The notes beneath the pieces are model-generated. The model worked only from the letters and a program-made list of their open reading frames with translations, did not search any database and was not told the DNA's origin. Positions 14,201 to 22,875 of a stretch of DNA of 33,504 bases are shown here, in pieces. The stretch is taken from NCBI GenBank assembly GCA_913063055.1, contig CAJXZK010000028.1, positions 1 through 33,504 on the forward strand. The letters run 5' to 3'. This DNA comes from an uncultured bacterium. Lineage in GTDB: Bacteria; Cyanobacteriota; Vampirovibrionia; Obscuribacterales; Obscuribacteraceae. The position numbers were made by a program, and so were the translations under genes. Numbering within the stretch: the stretch's first letter is position 1; the number at the start of each line of letters is the position of its first letter.

Positions 14201-15763
14201 ATGATTGAAGAGAAAGTGCTTGATAATCCACTTCTTGAGGGATTGGCGCTTGATCGGCATGTCGATTCGCTGTCTTTTGTAATATTTGGCGCGCACGGTG
14301 ATTTAACCAAGCGAAAGCTAGTGCCAGCTATGTATGCTCTCTTCCTCCAGGGGCTCTTGCCCAGAGGGTTCGTACTACTTGGCACTTCACGGACAAAGAT
14401 GACGGACGATGAATTTCGCAACTTAATGCGCGATTCTTTGATCAAGTTTGCTCCAGATTTGCCGTATGAAGAGGATTCTTGGTCAAGATTTGCCACATCG
14501 CTTTACTACCGTGCTACTGATTCCTCCACGGCTGAGGGCTACGAAGTAATCAAGAGTACTCTTTCTGAGCTAGATGCTAAGCACGGTACCAAAGGCCGTC
14601 ATGTCTTTTATCTTTCTACTTCGCCCAGTCTCTACCTGCCAATCATTAAAGGCTTAGCAGCTTCAGGCCTGGTGACCAAAGCCAAAGTTAACGAAGCCTG
14701 GCCTCGCGTGGTCATTGAGAAACCGTTTGGTCACGACCTGGCATCATCGATAGCTCTTGACGAAAGTATCCATGAGGTAATGCGTGAGCATCAGGTTTAT
14801 CGCATCGACCACTATCTGGGCAAAGAAACTGTTCAGAACATCATGGTCTTTCGCTTTGCCAACGGTATTTTTGAGCCACTCTGGAACCGTAATCATATAG
14901 ATCATATTCAAATCACCAATGCTGAGACAATTGGCGTTGAAGGCCGTGGCGCTTACTATCAAGAAGCTGGCGCTTTGCGCGATATGGTTCAGAATCATTT
15001 GATGCAACTTTTGGCCCTCGTGCTGATGGAGCCCCCCATATCAATGGGAGCCGAGGCCACTCGTGATGAAAAAATCAAAGTACTGCGCTGTCTCAAACCG
15101 CTAAATCCTGCCACCATTGATAAACATGCAGTGCGTGGACAGTACGGTGAGGGTTTCATTGTCGGCTCTCACGTGCCTGGCTTTAGAGAAGAAGAGAGTG
15201 TCTCTGCCGATGCACCTACTCCCACTTTTGCCGCTCTAAAGCTCGAAGTTGACAACTGGCGTTGGGCTGGGGTGCCAATTTACATGCGTTCTGGTAAGCG
15301 TCTGGCGAAATCTATCACTGAGGTAGCTGTGCACTTCAAGAAAGCACCGCACCGTTTGTTCGAAGGTGATCAAGGTGAGGCCGATGCCGACGGTCGCCAT
15401 GATAACGTTTTGGTTATGCAGATTCAGCCGGAAGAGGGCATCTCTCTTAAATTTGCCACCAAACAACCTGGGCCAACTACTATGGTGCGCTGGCTCAATA
15501 TGGATTTCAAATACGGGACAGCCTTTGGCGCCCGCACCCCTACGGCCTATGAGCGCTTGATTCTCGATTGCTTAATCGGAGATCCATCTCTATACGCCCG
15601 CACCGATTTCGTTGAAGCCTCTTGGCAGTATATTGAGCCCTTGCTAGAGCACTGGGATAAAGAAAAGCCAGCTGATTTTCCCAATTATAAGGCCGGTTCA
15701 TGGGGCCCAAAAGCCGCTGATGACCTAATTGCCTCCACCGGGCATGCCTGGAGAAAGTTATGA
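14201..15763 (+). CDS. zwf: Glucose-6-phosphate 1-dehydrogenase
   Basis: A 520-residue enzyme oxidising glucose 6-phosphate to 6-phosphogluconolactone with NADP, the entry step of the oxidative pentose phosphate pathway. The N-terminal nucleotide loop reads FGAHGDLTKRKL (29-40), with His32 where Ser is usual. EKPFG (173-177) and the substrate and catalytic motif RIDHYLGKE (201-209) are intact. The C-terminal half shows RGAYYQEAGALRDMVQNHL and PIYMRSGKRLAKSITEV as expected. A strong ribosome site GAGGAG (14190-14195) stands before the ATG. The stop overlaps the opcA start (ATGA), so the two are translationally coupled. This agrees with OpcA being needed for assembly or activation of this enzyme in cyanobacteria. 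Confidence 0.98.
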   Translation: MIEEKVLDNPLLEGLALDRHVDSLSFVIFGAHGDLTKRKLVPAMYALFLQGLLPRGFVLLGTSRTKMTDDEFRNLMRDSLIKFAPDLPYEEDSWSRFATSLYYRATDSSTAEGYEVIKSTLSELDAKHGTKGRHVFYLSTSPSLYLPIIKGLAASGLVTKAKVNEAWPRVVIEKPFGHDLASSIALDESIHEVMREHQVYRIDHYLGKETVQNIMVFRFANGIFEPLWNRNHIDHIQITNAETIGVEGRGAYYQEAGALRDMVQNHLMQLLALVLMEPPISMGAEATRDEKIKVLRCLKPLNPATIDKHAVRGQYGEGFIVGSHVPGFREEESVSADAPTPTFAALKLEVDNWRWAGVPIYMRSGKRLAKSITEVAVHFKKAPHRLFEGDQGEADADGRHDNVLVMQIQPEEGISLKFATKQPGPTTMVRWLNMDFKYGTAFGARTPTAYERLILDCLIGDPSLYARTDFVEASWQYIEPLLEHWDKEKPADFPNYKAGSWGPKAADDLIASTGHAWRKL

Positions 15764-17034
15764 GTAATCTGCCGAGTGTACCTACCAGTGGTTTGCAAGA
15801 TTTGCAAAACTCTCAAGACGATGGGCGCACCCTGTCATTTCTTTCTGGAAATTTGGCTCAGGTCGACGTGGCAAAAATTGAGCGCGAGCTCAGTCGCCTC
15901 TGGGATTCTGCTGGTAGAGCGGCTCAGGATAATCCCGCTGAGGCCAGTAGCGACAGCAAAAATAGTTGGACCCCTGTAATTCGAGCCTGCGCTCTTAATG
16001 TCGTCTTGCTCTGTGATGAGGGCAAGAATGAGCGCGAATTTGAGAACTTATTAGCTGAGATTACCGTGCGCCATCCTTGTCGGGCCATCCTGGCAGTTAT
16101 TGCTCTAGCTCAAGTTGAGAAAGTAGAAGCCTGGGTGACGGCGCACTGCCATTTCTTGCCGGGGCGACTTGATAAGCAGATGTGTTGTGAGCAAATCACT
16201 GTAAAGTGGTCTGGTCAATCTTTTAAGTCTGAAGGTTTGGCCAGTGTCGTTACTCCACTGGTAATTCCGGAATTGCCATCATGGTTATTTGCTGGTAGCA
16301 AACATCTTACTCGCGCCGTTGTTGAGCCGTTCTTAGCGTACTTAGACCACTTACTGATTGATAGCCGCTTTAGTGACGAAGAAAGCTCTAGTGTCTGTGA
16401 GGAGCGCCTCGCTGCTCTTAAGTCAAAGTGGCAGATCGCCATTGACCTGGCTGACCGAGCAGTTGTAGTTGATCTTGCCTGGTTGACATTATCGGCCTGG
16501 AGGAAGGCAATCGCTCTTGCCTTTGATGATACTGATGTTTCAATCAAACCTAGTCGATTGCAAGCTGTAAAGGCTATTACCATTAGCTATGGTGGTGACG
16601 CCAAAGGCTTTAGTCAGGCTCTTTTGCTGGCTAGTTGGTTGACGTCGCGTATTAAACTTGAACCTGCTACAGCCAGTCTCTCCAACAGCAGTTGGCAGGC
16701 TCACTACAGTAAGCCAGGTTCTACAGAAACTACACAGGTCAATCTAGTAAATGTGGCCGGTTCTTTTACTGGTATCAAGAGTTTCGAGATGACTTTCAAT
16801 GATGGTAGCGATAAGCTCAATGTCGATTTTGTCAGTGGCGCTTTGAAAGTTAGCAATGCTGGAAATTATGAGTATATGGAGCTGCCCTGGTCTAGTGCTC
16901 GTGATAAAGAAGGTTCTGTAGAGCCAGTCTTTAATGAGTTAGTTGACTTTGCCTTTGAGCACTATGCTAAAGACGGGGTATTTTTGGCTGCCGCTCAGCA
17001 CGCTGTGAAGTTGCTTGGAAATTGCCAATGTTGA
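15760..17034 (+). CDS. opcA: OpcA, glucose-6-phosphate dehydrogenase assembly/activation protein
   Basis: A 424-residue protein recognised mainly by pattern and place between zwf and pgl. OpcA-like stretches include NSWTPVIRACALNVVLLCDE, LLAEITVRHPCRAILAVIALAQVEKVEAWVTAHCHF, the middle VTPLVIPELPSWLFAGSKH, and the C-terminal half with DDTDVSIKPSRLQAVKAITISYGG. In cyanobacteria OpcA allosterically activates and helps oligomerise Zwf; it is not itself an enzyme. It starts inside the zwf stop and overlaps the pgl start by a few bases, so stoichiometric expression is likely. OpcA is known from Cyanobacteria and Actinobacteria, which makes it the most useful lineage clue here. No membrane or signal segment is seen. 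Confidence 0.9.
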   Translation: MSNLPSVPTSGLQDLQNSQDDGRTLSFLSGNLAQVDVAKIERELSRLWDSAGRAAQDNPAEASSDSKNSWTPVIRACALNVVLLCDEGKNEREFENLLAEITVRHPCRAILAVIALAQVEKVEAWVTAHCHFLPGRLDKQMCCEQITVKWSGQSFKSEGLASVVTPLVIPELPSWLFAGSKHLTRAVVEPFLAYLDHLLIDSRFSDEESSSVCEERLAALKSKWQIAIDLADRAVVVDLAWLTLSAWRKAIALAFDDTDVSIKPSRLQAVKAITISYGGDAKGFSQALLLASWLTSRIKLEPATASLSNSSWQAHYSKPGSTETTQVNLVNVAGSFTGIKSFEMTFNDGSDKLNVDFVSGALKVSNAGNYEYMELPWSSARDKEGSVEPVFNELVDFAFEHYAKDGVFLAAAQHAVKLLGNCQC

Positions 17035-17816
17035 GTGCGCTAAAGACTATCGTTTTGCACAATCAGACGATTAACGTCGCTGTAGATCAGGCTCATCTAT
17101 TTGCCGCTTTGGCAGAGCGAATTACTGAACTTGCTCGTCAGTCTATTGCCCAGGATGGTCTGTTTTCAATGGCACTTTCGGGCGGTAGCACGCCAAAGGG
17201 GCTTTATCGTCAAATGGCGTTGCTGTCAGAACAACAGTTTCCCTGGAATATGACCTATCTTTTTCTTGGTGATGAGCGCTGTGTGCCTCATAGTGACAAT
17301 GACAGCAACTATAAAATGATCAGTGACAACCTGCTTTCACATATTTCTATTCCGTCCACAAACGTCTTCCCTACGATCAATCAAGATAAAGATCCTGAGC
17401 AATCGGCCAAAGTTTATGAGCAAACTCTGCGGCGCTTTTTTAAACCAAAAGATAAGACGCAACAAGAATTTCCGCACTTCTCGTTGGCTCTGATGGGCTT
17501 GGGCGAAGACGGTCATACGGCCTCATTATTTCCTGGTAGCGAGGCTCTTAATGAAGAGAGCCGTCTTTGTGTTGCCAATAAAGTGAAAACTGATGCCCTT
17601 GATACTACCCGCTTGACCCTAACAAGGCCGGTCTTTGCCCATGCGAAGAAGGTATTTTTCTTGGCCTCCGGTGATAGTAAAACTGAAATTTTTAACGATG
17701 TTGTATCCCATCCTGAAAAAGGCTATCCCTCACAGCTTGTGATTGGTGATTGTCTGCCAGGAGTCGTGGAATGGTTTGTAGATGAGCCTTGTGCAAGGCT
17801 AATTTTAAAGGAGTAG
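17028..17816 (+). CDS. pgl: 6-phosphogluconolactonase (DevB type)
   Basis: A 262-residue enzyme hydrolysing 6-phosphogluconolactone to 6-phosphogluconate, the second pentose phosphate step. Family motifs are SGGSTPKGLYRQMA near residue 47, YLFLGDERCVPHSDNDSNYK near 83, and MGLGEDGHTASLFPG near 155, which carry the phosphate-binding and catalytic His/Asp residues. The start chosen is ATG 17028, with GGA at an eight-base spacing; TTG 17022 two codons earlier is possible. The gene begins within the last codons of opcA and its stop lies three bases before the gnd ATG, whose ribosome site is inside the pgl end. Confidence 0.95.
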   Translation: MLSALKTIVLHNQTINVAVDQAHLFAALAERITELARQSIAQDGLFSMALSGGSTPKGLYRQMALLSEQQFPWNMTYLFLGDERCVPHSDNDSNYKMISDNLLSHISIPSTNVFPTINQDKDPEQSAKVYEQTLRRFFKPKDKTQQEFPHFSLALMGLGEDGHTASLFPGSEALNEESRLCVANKVKTDALDTTRLTLTRPVFAHAKKVFFLASGDSKTEIFNDVVSHPEKGYPSQLVIGDCLPGVVEWFVDEPCARLILKE

Positions 17817-17818
17817 CA

Positions 17819-19297
17819 ATGGCTAGTGATGACAAAAAGGGCGACAGCAGTTTGAGTGCTATCGGTTTAGTAGGCCTCGGTGTCATGGGCGAAAACCTTG
17901 CTCTCAATATCGAGAGAAATGGCTTTAAGATTTCAATTTTCAATCGTAGCCATGCCAAGGTAGTTGATTTCGTTGAAGGCCGTGGAAAGGGCAAAAATGT
18001 TGTCGGCTGCCCTGATGAGAAGAGTTTCGTCGAGTCGATCGCCAAGCCTAGAAAGATCATTTTGTTGGTCAAAGCCGGAGAAGCGGTTGATCAAACAATT
18101 GACAAATTGAAGCCCTACTTAGAGAAGGGCGACATCATTATTGACGGTGGTAATTCGCACTTTACCGATACCATGAAGAGAGAAAAAGCCTTGGCCGCAG
18201 AAGGTTTGCAGTTCGTAGGCTCTGGTGTATCTGGTGGTGAGGAAGGGGCTCTTTGGGGGCCGTCACTCATGCCTGGTGGTAATCCTGATGCTTACAAGCA
18301 AGTACAACCAATCTGGGAAGCAATCTCAGCAAAAGTTGACGGCAGCCCATGCGTAACTTATTTAGGACCAGACGGCGCCGGTCACTTTGTTAAAATGGTG
18401 CATAACGGTATCGAATATGGTGATATGCAGCTGATCGCTGAAATCTACGATGTACTGAGACGGGTGCTCAATATGCCGGCGCAGGAGATGGCCGAAGTCT
18501 TCACTAACTGGAATAAAGGTCTGCTTGATTCTTTCTTAATCGAGATTACTGCTCAAATACTAGCGGTGGTTGATCCTGAAACCAAGAAACCGCTGGTTGA
18601 CCTGATTCTCGACAAAGCTGGACAAAAAGGTACTGGTAAATGGACATCAGAAGCCGCCCTTGACCTGGGCGTTCCAGTGCCAACAATTGATGCTGCCTTG
18701 ACTGGACGTGTGCTTTCATCGATGAAAGAGGAGCGCAAACTAGCATCTACAGTGTTTGCATCGGTCACCAGTGAGCTAGCTAAAGTGCCACCAGCCGATA
18801 AGAGCTTGATTGGTCATTTAGAGAAGGCCCTCTATGCCAGCAAAATTTGTAGCTATGCTCAAGGTATGGCTTTAATTAAAGCTGGATCGGACAAATACAA
18901 TTGGGGCGTTAATCTCTCCGAGTGTGCTCGTATCTGGAGAGGCGGCTGTATTATCCGCGCCCAGCTACTTGAGCGAATCCGTACAGCTTTTGATCGCAAC
19001 AACAGCTTGCCTAACTTGTTAATCGATCCTGATTTTGCTGTTTGGATGGCTAATTCGCATGAGTCGTTGCGGGCAGTGGTACAAGAAGCTGTCAAACGTG
19101 GTATTCCGGTTCCGGCTCTAACGGCGAGTTTGTCGTATTTCGACAGCTATCGCAGTGCCCAGCTTCCGCAAAATCTTACTCAAGCCCAGCGAGATTTCTT
19201 CGGTGCTCATACCTATGAGCGGGTGGATAAACCAGAAGTTGGATTTGTGCACAGTGAATGGATGGAATTGATTAAGCAGCCAATTAACTCAAAATAA
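17819..19297 (+). CDS. gnd: 6-phosphogluconate dehydrogenase, decarboxylating
   Basis: A 492-residue enzyme converting 6-phosphogluconate to ribulose 5-phosphate and CO2 with NADP. The start is ATG 17819, with AAAGGAG (17807-17813) five bases before it; an in-frame GTG at 17789 lies within pgl and is less likely. The Rossmann loop GLGVMG is at residues 19-24. DGGNSHFTDTMKRE, GSGVSGGEEGALWGPSLMPGG, GHFVKMVHNGIEYGDMQL and GKWTSEAALDLGVPVPTI are all intact, with catalytic Lys in HFVKMVHN. Length matches the long bacterial and plastid form. The short leader MASDDKKGDSS is unremarkable. Its TAA is immediately followed by the TTG start of recO. Confidence 0.97.
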   Translation: MASDDKKGDSSLSAIGLVGLGVMGENLALNIERNGFKISIFNRSHAKVVDFVEGRGKGKNVVGCPDEKSFVESIAKPRKIILLVKAGEAVDQTIDKLKPYLEKGDIIIDGGNSHFTDTMKREKALAAEGLQFVGSGVSGGEEGALWGPSLMPGGNPDAYKQVQPIWEAISAKVDGSPCVTYLGPDGAGHFVKMVHNGIEYGDMQLIAEIYDVLRRVLNMPAQEMAEVFTNWNKGLLDSFLIEITAQILAVVDPETKKPLVDLILDKAGQKGTGKWTSEAALDLGVPVPTIDAALTGRVLSSMKEERKLASTVFASVTSELAKVPPADKSLIGHLEKALYASKICSYAQGMALIKAGSDKYNWGVNLSECARIWRGGCIIRAQLLERIRTAFDRNNSLPNLLIDPDFAVWMANSHESLRAVVQEAVKRGIPVPALTASLSYFDSYRSAQLPQNLTQAQRDFFGAHTYERVDKPEVGFVHSEWMELIKQPINSK

Positions 19298-20176
19298 TTG
19301 GCCACCTTTTCGCTTACTGCCATCAATGTCGGTACTTTCAATCTCGGAGAGGCCGACAAAATCATCACCCTTTTCACTAGAGAAAAGGGTATGCATAGGG
19401 CCGTTGCTAAAGGCGCGCGCAAGCCCGGGGCAAAAATTGCTGGCAAAGCTGAGCTTTTAAATGTCAATAAACTGCTTCTGGCTAAGGGCAAGAATTTAGA
19501 CATCATTACTCAGAGCGAAAGCATTGAGACTTATCCCAATTTGCGTCACGACCTGAAGCGGCTCACCTATGCTCTGTATTACGCAGAGCTGACTCAGGTA
19601 TTTGGCCAGGAGTTGACGGAGGAATGCTCGCGGTATTTTGACCGACTTACCCTTTCTATAGGCCTGATGGCAGCTAGTGGGCGAGATCCAGCCTTGCTCT
19701 GTCTCGAATTTGAATTTGCCTTACTTGAGATGCTCGGAATTAGGCCTGAGCTTAACAATTGCGTCTATTGTCGTGACAGTCTCAATGAGCGCAATATTAG
19801 CGCTTTCAATCATGAGCTGGGGGGCCTGGTCTGCCAAAAATGCTTCTATAAGATTCGTGCCATGGCTTCCCAGTCTGGTCCAGTGGCAGCAGAGGTTCAT
19901 GAAGAACCATCTCTGGCTATGAATCAGCGAGCTGAAGCAATTGAGAATCAGCGCAGCAATATTTACGTAACACCCTTGGTCTGGAAAAGGATGGTTTTAG
20001 CTCGCATTGCTTCTACCAGTATCAATATTGAGGATAATGAGCCGGACTACGAGCTTCGGGCTAACGACAGTATCAAAATGGCAACAAGTGCCGCTCGACG
20101 TGTTTTGCAAAGCTATATTGAGTATAAGTCAGGGAGACGAATGCGTGCTCTTGACCTGCTCGCTGACTTAGTTTAG
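19298..20176 (+). CDS. recO: DNA repair protein RecO
   Basis: A 292-residue recombination mediator of the RecFOR pathway, which helps load RecA onto SSB-coated single-stranded DNA. The N-terminal OB-fold shows FNLGEADKIITLFTREKG and RAVAKGARKPG. The helical C-terminal part contains a zinc site C155-x2-C158 and C179-x2-C182 (CVYC, CQKC). The only available start is TTG at 19298, because the codon before it is the gnd stop TAA in the same frame. No ribosome site is visible, so reinitiation after gnd (TAATTG) is likely. RecO has no metabolic link to the pentose phosphate genes; the position is probably a passenger at the operon end. Confidence 0.92.
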   Translation: MATFSLTAINVGTFNLGEADKIITLFTREKGMHRAVAKGARKPGAKIAGKAELLNVNKLLLAKGKNLDIITQSESIETYPNLRHDLKRLTYALYYAELTQVFGQELTEECSRYFDRLTLSIGLMAASGRDPALLCLEFEFALLEMLGIRPELNNCVYCRDSLNERNISAFNHELGGLVCQKCFYKIRAMASQSGPVAAEVHEEPSLAMNQRAEAIENQRSNIYVTPLVWKRMVLARIASTSINIEDNEPDYELRANDSIKMATSAARRVLQSYIEYKSGRRMRALDLLADLV

Positions 20177-20212
20177 CCATTTCCAATATCTTTTTGTAAT
20201 CTTCTTGACCTT

Positions 20213-20241
20213 TTGAAAAGTGCTTGAAAAGCGGCTAAAAT
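20213..20241 (+). promoter_or_regulatory. Predicted sigma70-type promoter of glyA
   Basis: TTGAAA (20213-20218), a 17-base spacer, and TAAAAT (20236-20241), each 5 of 6 to consensus. Transcription would start near 20248, about 20 bases before the glyA ATG, giving a short leader that still holds the ribosome site GGAGAG. A second TTGACC lies eight bases further up. Confidence 0.6.
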
Positions 20242-20269
20242 AGCGTGTACAAGACCGTTGGAGAGAAGA

Positions 20270-21538
20270 ATGAGTTTAACTAATAGCCATCTGGCCAATA
20301 GCGATCCGGCCCTGTTTGAGATGATCAACAGAGAGCTAGTACGCCAGCAGAACAGTATCGAGTTAATTGCTTCTGAAAATTTTGTCAGTGAAGCAGTGCT
20401 TGAGGCTCAAGGTTCGGTCTTGACAAACAAGTATGCTGAAGGCTTGCCTGGCAAGCGTTATTACGGTGGCTGTGAGAATGTTGATGCAGTTGAGCGCTTA
20501 GCCATCGAAAGAGTAAAGCAACTGTTTGGTGCCCCCCACGCGAACGTGCAGCCCCACAGTGGTGCTCAAGCAAACATGGCGGTATTTTTCGCCATGCTCA
20601 AACCTGGTGATTCTATTCTTGGAATGGCTTTAGACCAGGGTGGTCACCTCACCCATGGCTCGCCGGTCAATATGTCAGGCAAGTGGTTCGATGCCCACTT
20701 CTATGGTGTTGATCCGCAGACTGGCTTGCTTGACTATGACATGGCCGAAAAGGTTGCCCATGCCGTTAAGCCCAAGATTATCGTCTGCGGTGCTAGCAAT
20801 TATCCACGCATCATTGATTTTGCCCGCATGCGCCAGATCGCAGATAGCGTTGGCGCCTACTTGATGGCTGACATCGCTCATATAGCTGGTCTTGTGGTGG
20901 CTGGCCTCCATCCAAATCCTTTCCCCCATGCTCACTTTGTCACCACTACTACTCACAAAACCCTCCGTGGTCCGCGTGGTGGTGTGGTTATGTCACTAGA
21001 AGAATTTGCACCGCTGGTTGATAAAGCCGTATTCCCTGGTATTCAGGGTGGACCATTGATGCATGTTATTGCTGCTAAAGCAGCAGCCTTCGGCGAAGCA
21101 TTGCAGCCAGAATTCAAAATCTATCAAAAGGCAATTGTAGACAATGCCAAGGTGCTCGCCGCTACCCTGGTAGAAGAGGGTTTGGCAATTGTCTCTGGTG
21201 GCACCGATAACCATTTGATGACAGTTGATTTGCGCCCCATCGCTATGACAGGCAAGAAGGCCAGTGCTGTTCTTGAAGAAGTGAATATCACTACCAATAA
21301 AAATGCCGTGCCTAATGATCCGGAAAAACCAATGGTGACTAGCGGCATCCGCTTAGGTACACCGGCGGTGAGTAGCCGTGGTATGGGTGTGAACGAAATG
21401 AAGGCAATTGGTTCAGCCATTGCTGCAACATTGAAGGCACCTGAAGATGAAGCTGTTAAAGCTCAGTCCCGCAAAACTGTCGAGGAGCTTTGTAAGAAGT
21501 TTCCACTCTACGAGAGCAAGCTAGCAGCTGTTAGATGA
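20270..21538 (+). CDS. glyA: Serine hydroxymethyltransferase
   Basis: A 422-residue PLP enzyme converting serine and tetrahydrofolate to glycine and methylene-tetrahydrofolate. The start is ATG 20270, with GGAGAG (20260-20265) just upstream; the in-frame TTG at 20258 would overlap that site. Motifs are [11 protein letters not shown] (30-40), [15 protein letters not shown] (53-67), PHSGAQAN (95-102), [11 protein letters not shown] (199-209) and the PLP lysine Lys230 in [14 protein letters not shown]. Length is normal. It has its own predicted promoter and its stop overlaps the next start (ATGA), linking one-carbon metabolism to an envelope glycan gene by operon only. Confidence 0.98.
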   Translation: MSLTNSHLANSDPALFEMINRELVRQQNSIELIASENFVSEAVLEAQGSVLTNKYAEGLPGKRYYGGCENVDAVERLAIERVKQLFGAPHANVQPHSGAQANMAVFFAMLKPGDSILGMALDQGGHLTHGSPVNMSGKWFDAHFYGVDPQTGLLDYDMAEKVAHAVKPKIIVCGASNYPRIIDFARMRQIADSVGAYLMADIAHIAGLVVAGLHPNPFPHAHFVTTTTHKTLRGPRGGVVMSLEEFAPLVDKAVFPGIQGGPLMHVIAAKAAAFGEALQPEFKIYQKAIVDNAKVLAATLVEEGLAIVSGGTDNHLMTVDLRPIAMTGKKASAVLEEVNITTNKNAVPNDPEKPMVTSGIRLGTPAVSSRGMGVNEMKAIGSAIAATLKAPEDEAVKAQSRKTVEELCKKFPLYESKLAAVR

Positions 21539-22866
21539 AAACACTCGAATTGCCAAGTGATGAGTCGAAGAAAAGTGGCCGTTCGCGTGCCTCTAAGCTT
21601 TTGATTCACCTTTGTCAGTTTCTGCTCCTGGCAGTTGGTGTTTGGTGGGCCTACGTGCCCGCCGGCAGCGATCTTAGCCAAATGCAGATTCCCGGTTTTT
21701 TGATTGCTCTAGCTATTAGCTGGTGGCTGGTGCCTGAAATTAGAGCTCGAGCCATGCGTTTAGGCCTGGTTGATAAGCCAGGCGAAGACAGGCGTATTCA
21801 TAAGGTGGCAGTGCCGCGCTTAGGTGGTGTTGCTATCTATATTAGTGTGTTGGCAACCATCGTTTCGCTGGTTGCCATCGCCGGCCGGCTACCGCAAAAT
21901 GCCCGTGGCCAAGAAGGAATTTTGGCCATTGCTGTTGGTGGCACCCTGGTTTTTGTTTTAGGCTTGATGGACGATCTTGAGTCGATTAGAGCGAAGTATA
22001 AGCTCTTCACTCAAATACTGGCTGGCTGCGCCGCTTATGCTCTAGGTGTGCGCATCAAAGCAATTCCTATACCGCAAGATTGGAATTTCGATTTTGCCTT
22101 CTTGCATATTCATGGTGGCGTGCCAATAGATCTGGGTATCTTCAGCCTGCCGATCACAGTGTTGTGGTTGGTGGGTGTGGCCAATGCTGTCAACCTAATT
22201 GATGGGATGGATGGTCTAGCTGCTGGTGTTTCGGCAATTTCTGCTTTGACTATTTGGGCTGTAGCTTTGGGTGTGGCTAAGCCATTTGCCGCCCTAATGG
22301 CTGCCGTTATCGCTGGAGCCTTGTTAGGATTCTTGCGTTGGAATTTCAATCCAGCTCGCATTTTCTTAGGCGATTCTGGTGCCTATTTAACTGGTTTTAT
22401 TCTTGCTGCTGTTTCTATCACTGGTGTAATAAAAGGTGCGGCCTCTACGGTGATGGTGCCAACCTCATTGCTGGTGCTCTTTATTTTGGCCTTCCCACTG
22501 CTTGATACCTCCTGGGCAATTGTGCGTCGTCTTGCTAAAGGGGTTTCTATATTCTCGCCAGATCGATTGCATATTCATCACCGCTTGTTAGATACAGGGC
22601 TCGATCAAAAGAAAGTCGCTTATATAATTTATGCCGCTTCGGCCATATTTGGTTTCATTGCCGCTTGTTTCGTGCATCAAGAAGAATATTTCTTGAAGCT
22701 GTTTGGCTCGGTTCTGCTGCTAGCTTTGTTCTTTGCTGAGGTGCTTAATCGTCACCGGCAGCGCGGTAAAACAACACCAAAAGTAGATGGCGGTGCCGAT
22801 GCTTCTACTGCTTCTTCGTCTTCCTCTTCTCCTGCTAGCGCCTCTGCTGGTGGAGAGGAAAACTGA
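21535..22866 (+). CDS. Polyprenyl-phosphate GlcNAc-1-phosphate transferase-like (WecA/TagO/MraY family)
   Basis: A 443-residue integral membrane enzyme that transfers a sugar-1-phosphate from a UDP-sugar to undecaprenyl phosphate, starting a surface polysaccharide. About ten or eleven hydrophobic helices alternate with the cytoplasmic family motifs: [28 protein letters not shown] (the Asp-Asp pair), [28 protein letters not shown], and the His-rich [15 protein letters not shown]. The C-terminal 30 residues are a low-complexity Ser/Ala/Gly tail. The sequence is closer to WecA/TagO than to MraY because of the HIHH motif. It overlaps glyA by four bases and is followed nine bases later by a DprE1-like gene. 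Confidence 0.92.
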   Translation: MKTLELPSDESKKSGRSRASKLLIHLCQFLLLAVGVWWAYVPAGSDLSQMQIPGFLIALAISWWLVPEIRARAMRLGLVDKPGEDRRIHKVAVPRLGGVAIYISVLATIVSLVAIAGRLPQNARGQEGILAIAVGGTLVFVLGLMDDLESIRAKYKLFTQILAGCAAYALGVRIKAIPIPQDWNFDFAFLHIHGGVPIDLGIFSLPITVLWLVGVANAVNLIDGMDGLAAGVSAISALTIWAVALGVAKPFAALMAAVIAGALLGFLRWNFNPARIFLGDSGAYLTGFILAAVSITGVIKGAASTVMVPTSLLVLFILAFPLLDTSWAIVRRLAKGVSIFSPDRLHIHHRLLDTGLDQKKVAYIIYAASAIFGFIAACFVHQEEYFLKLFGSVLLLALFFAEVLNRHRQRGKTTPKVDGGADASTASSSSSSPASASAGGEEN

Positions 22867-22875
22867 TTAATTACC

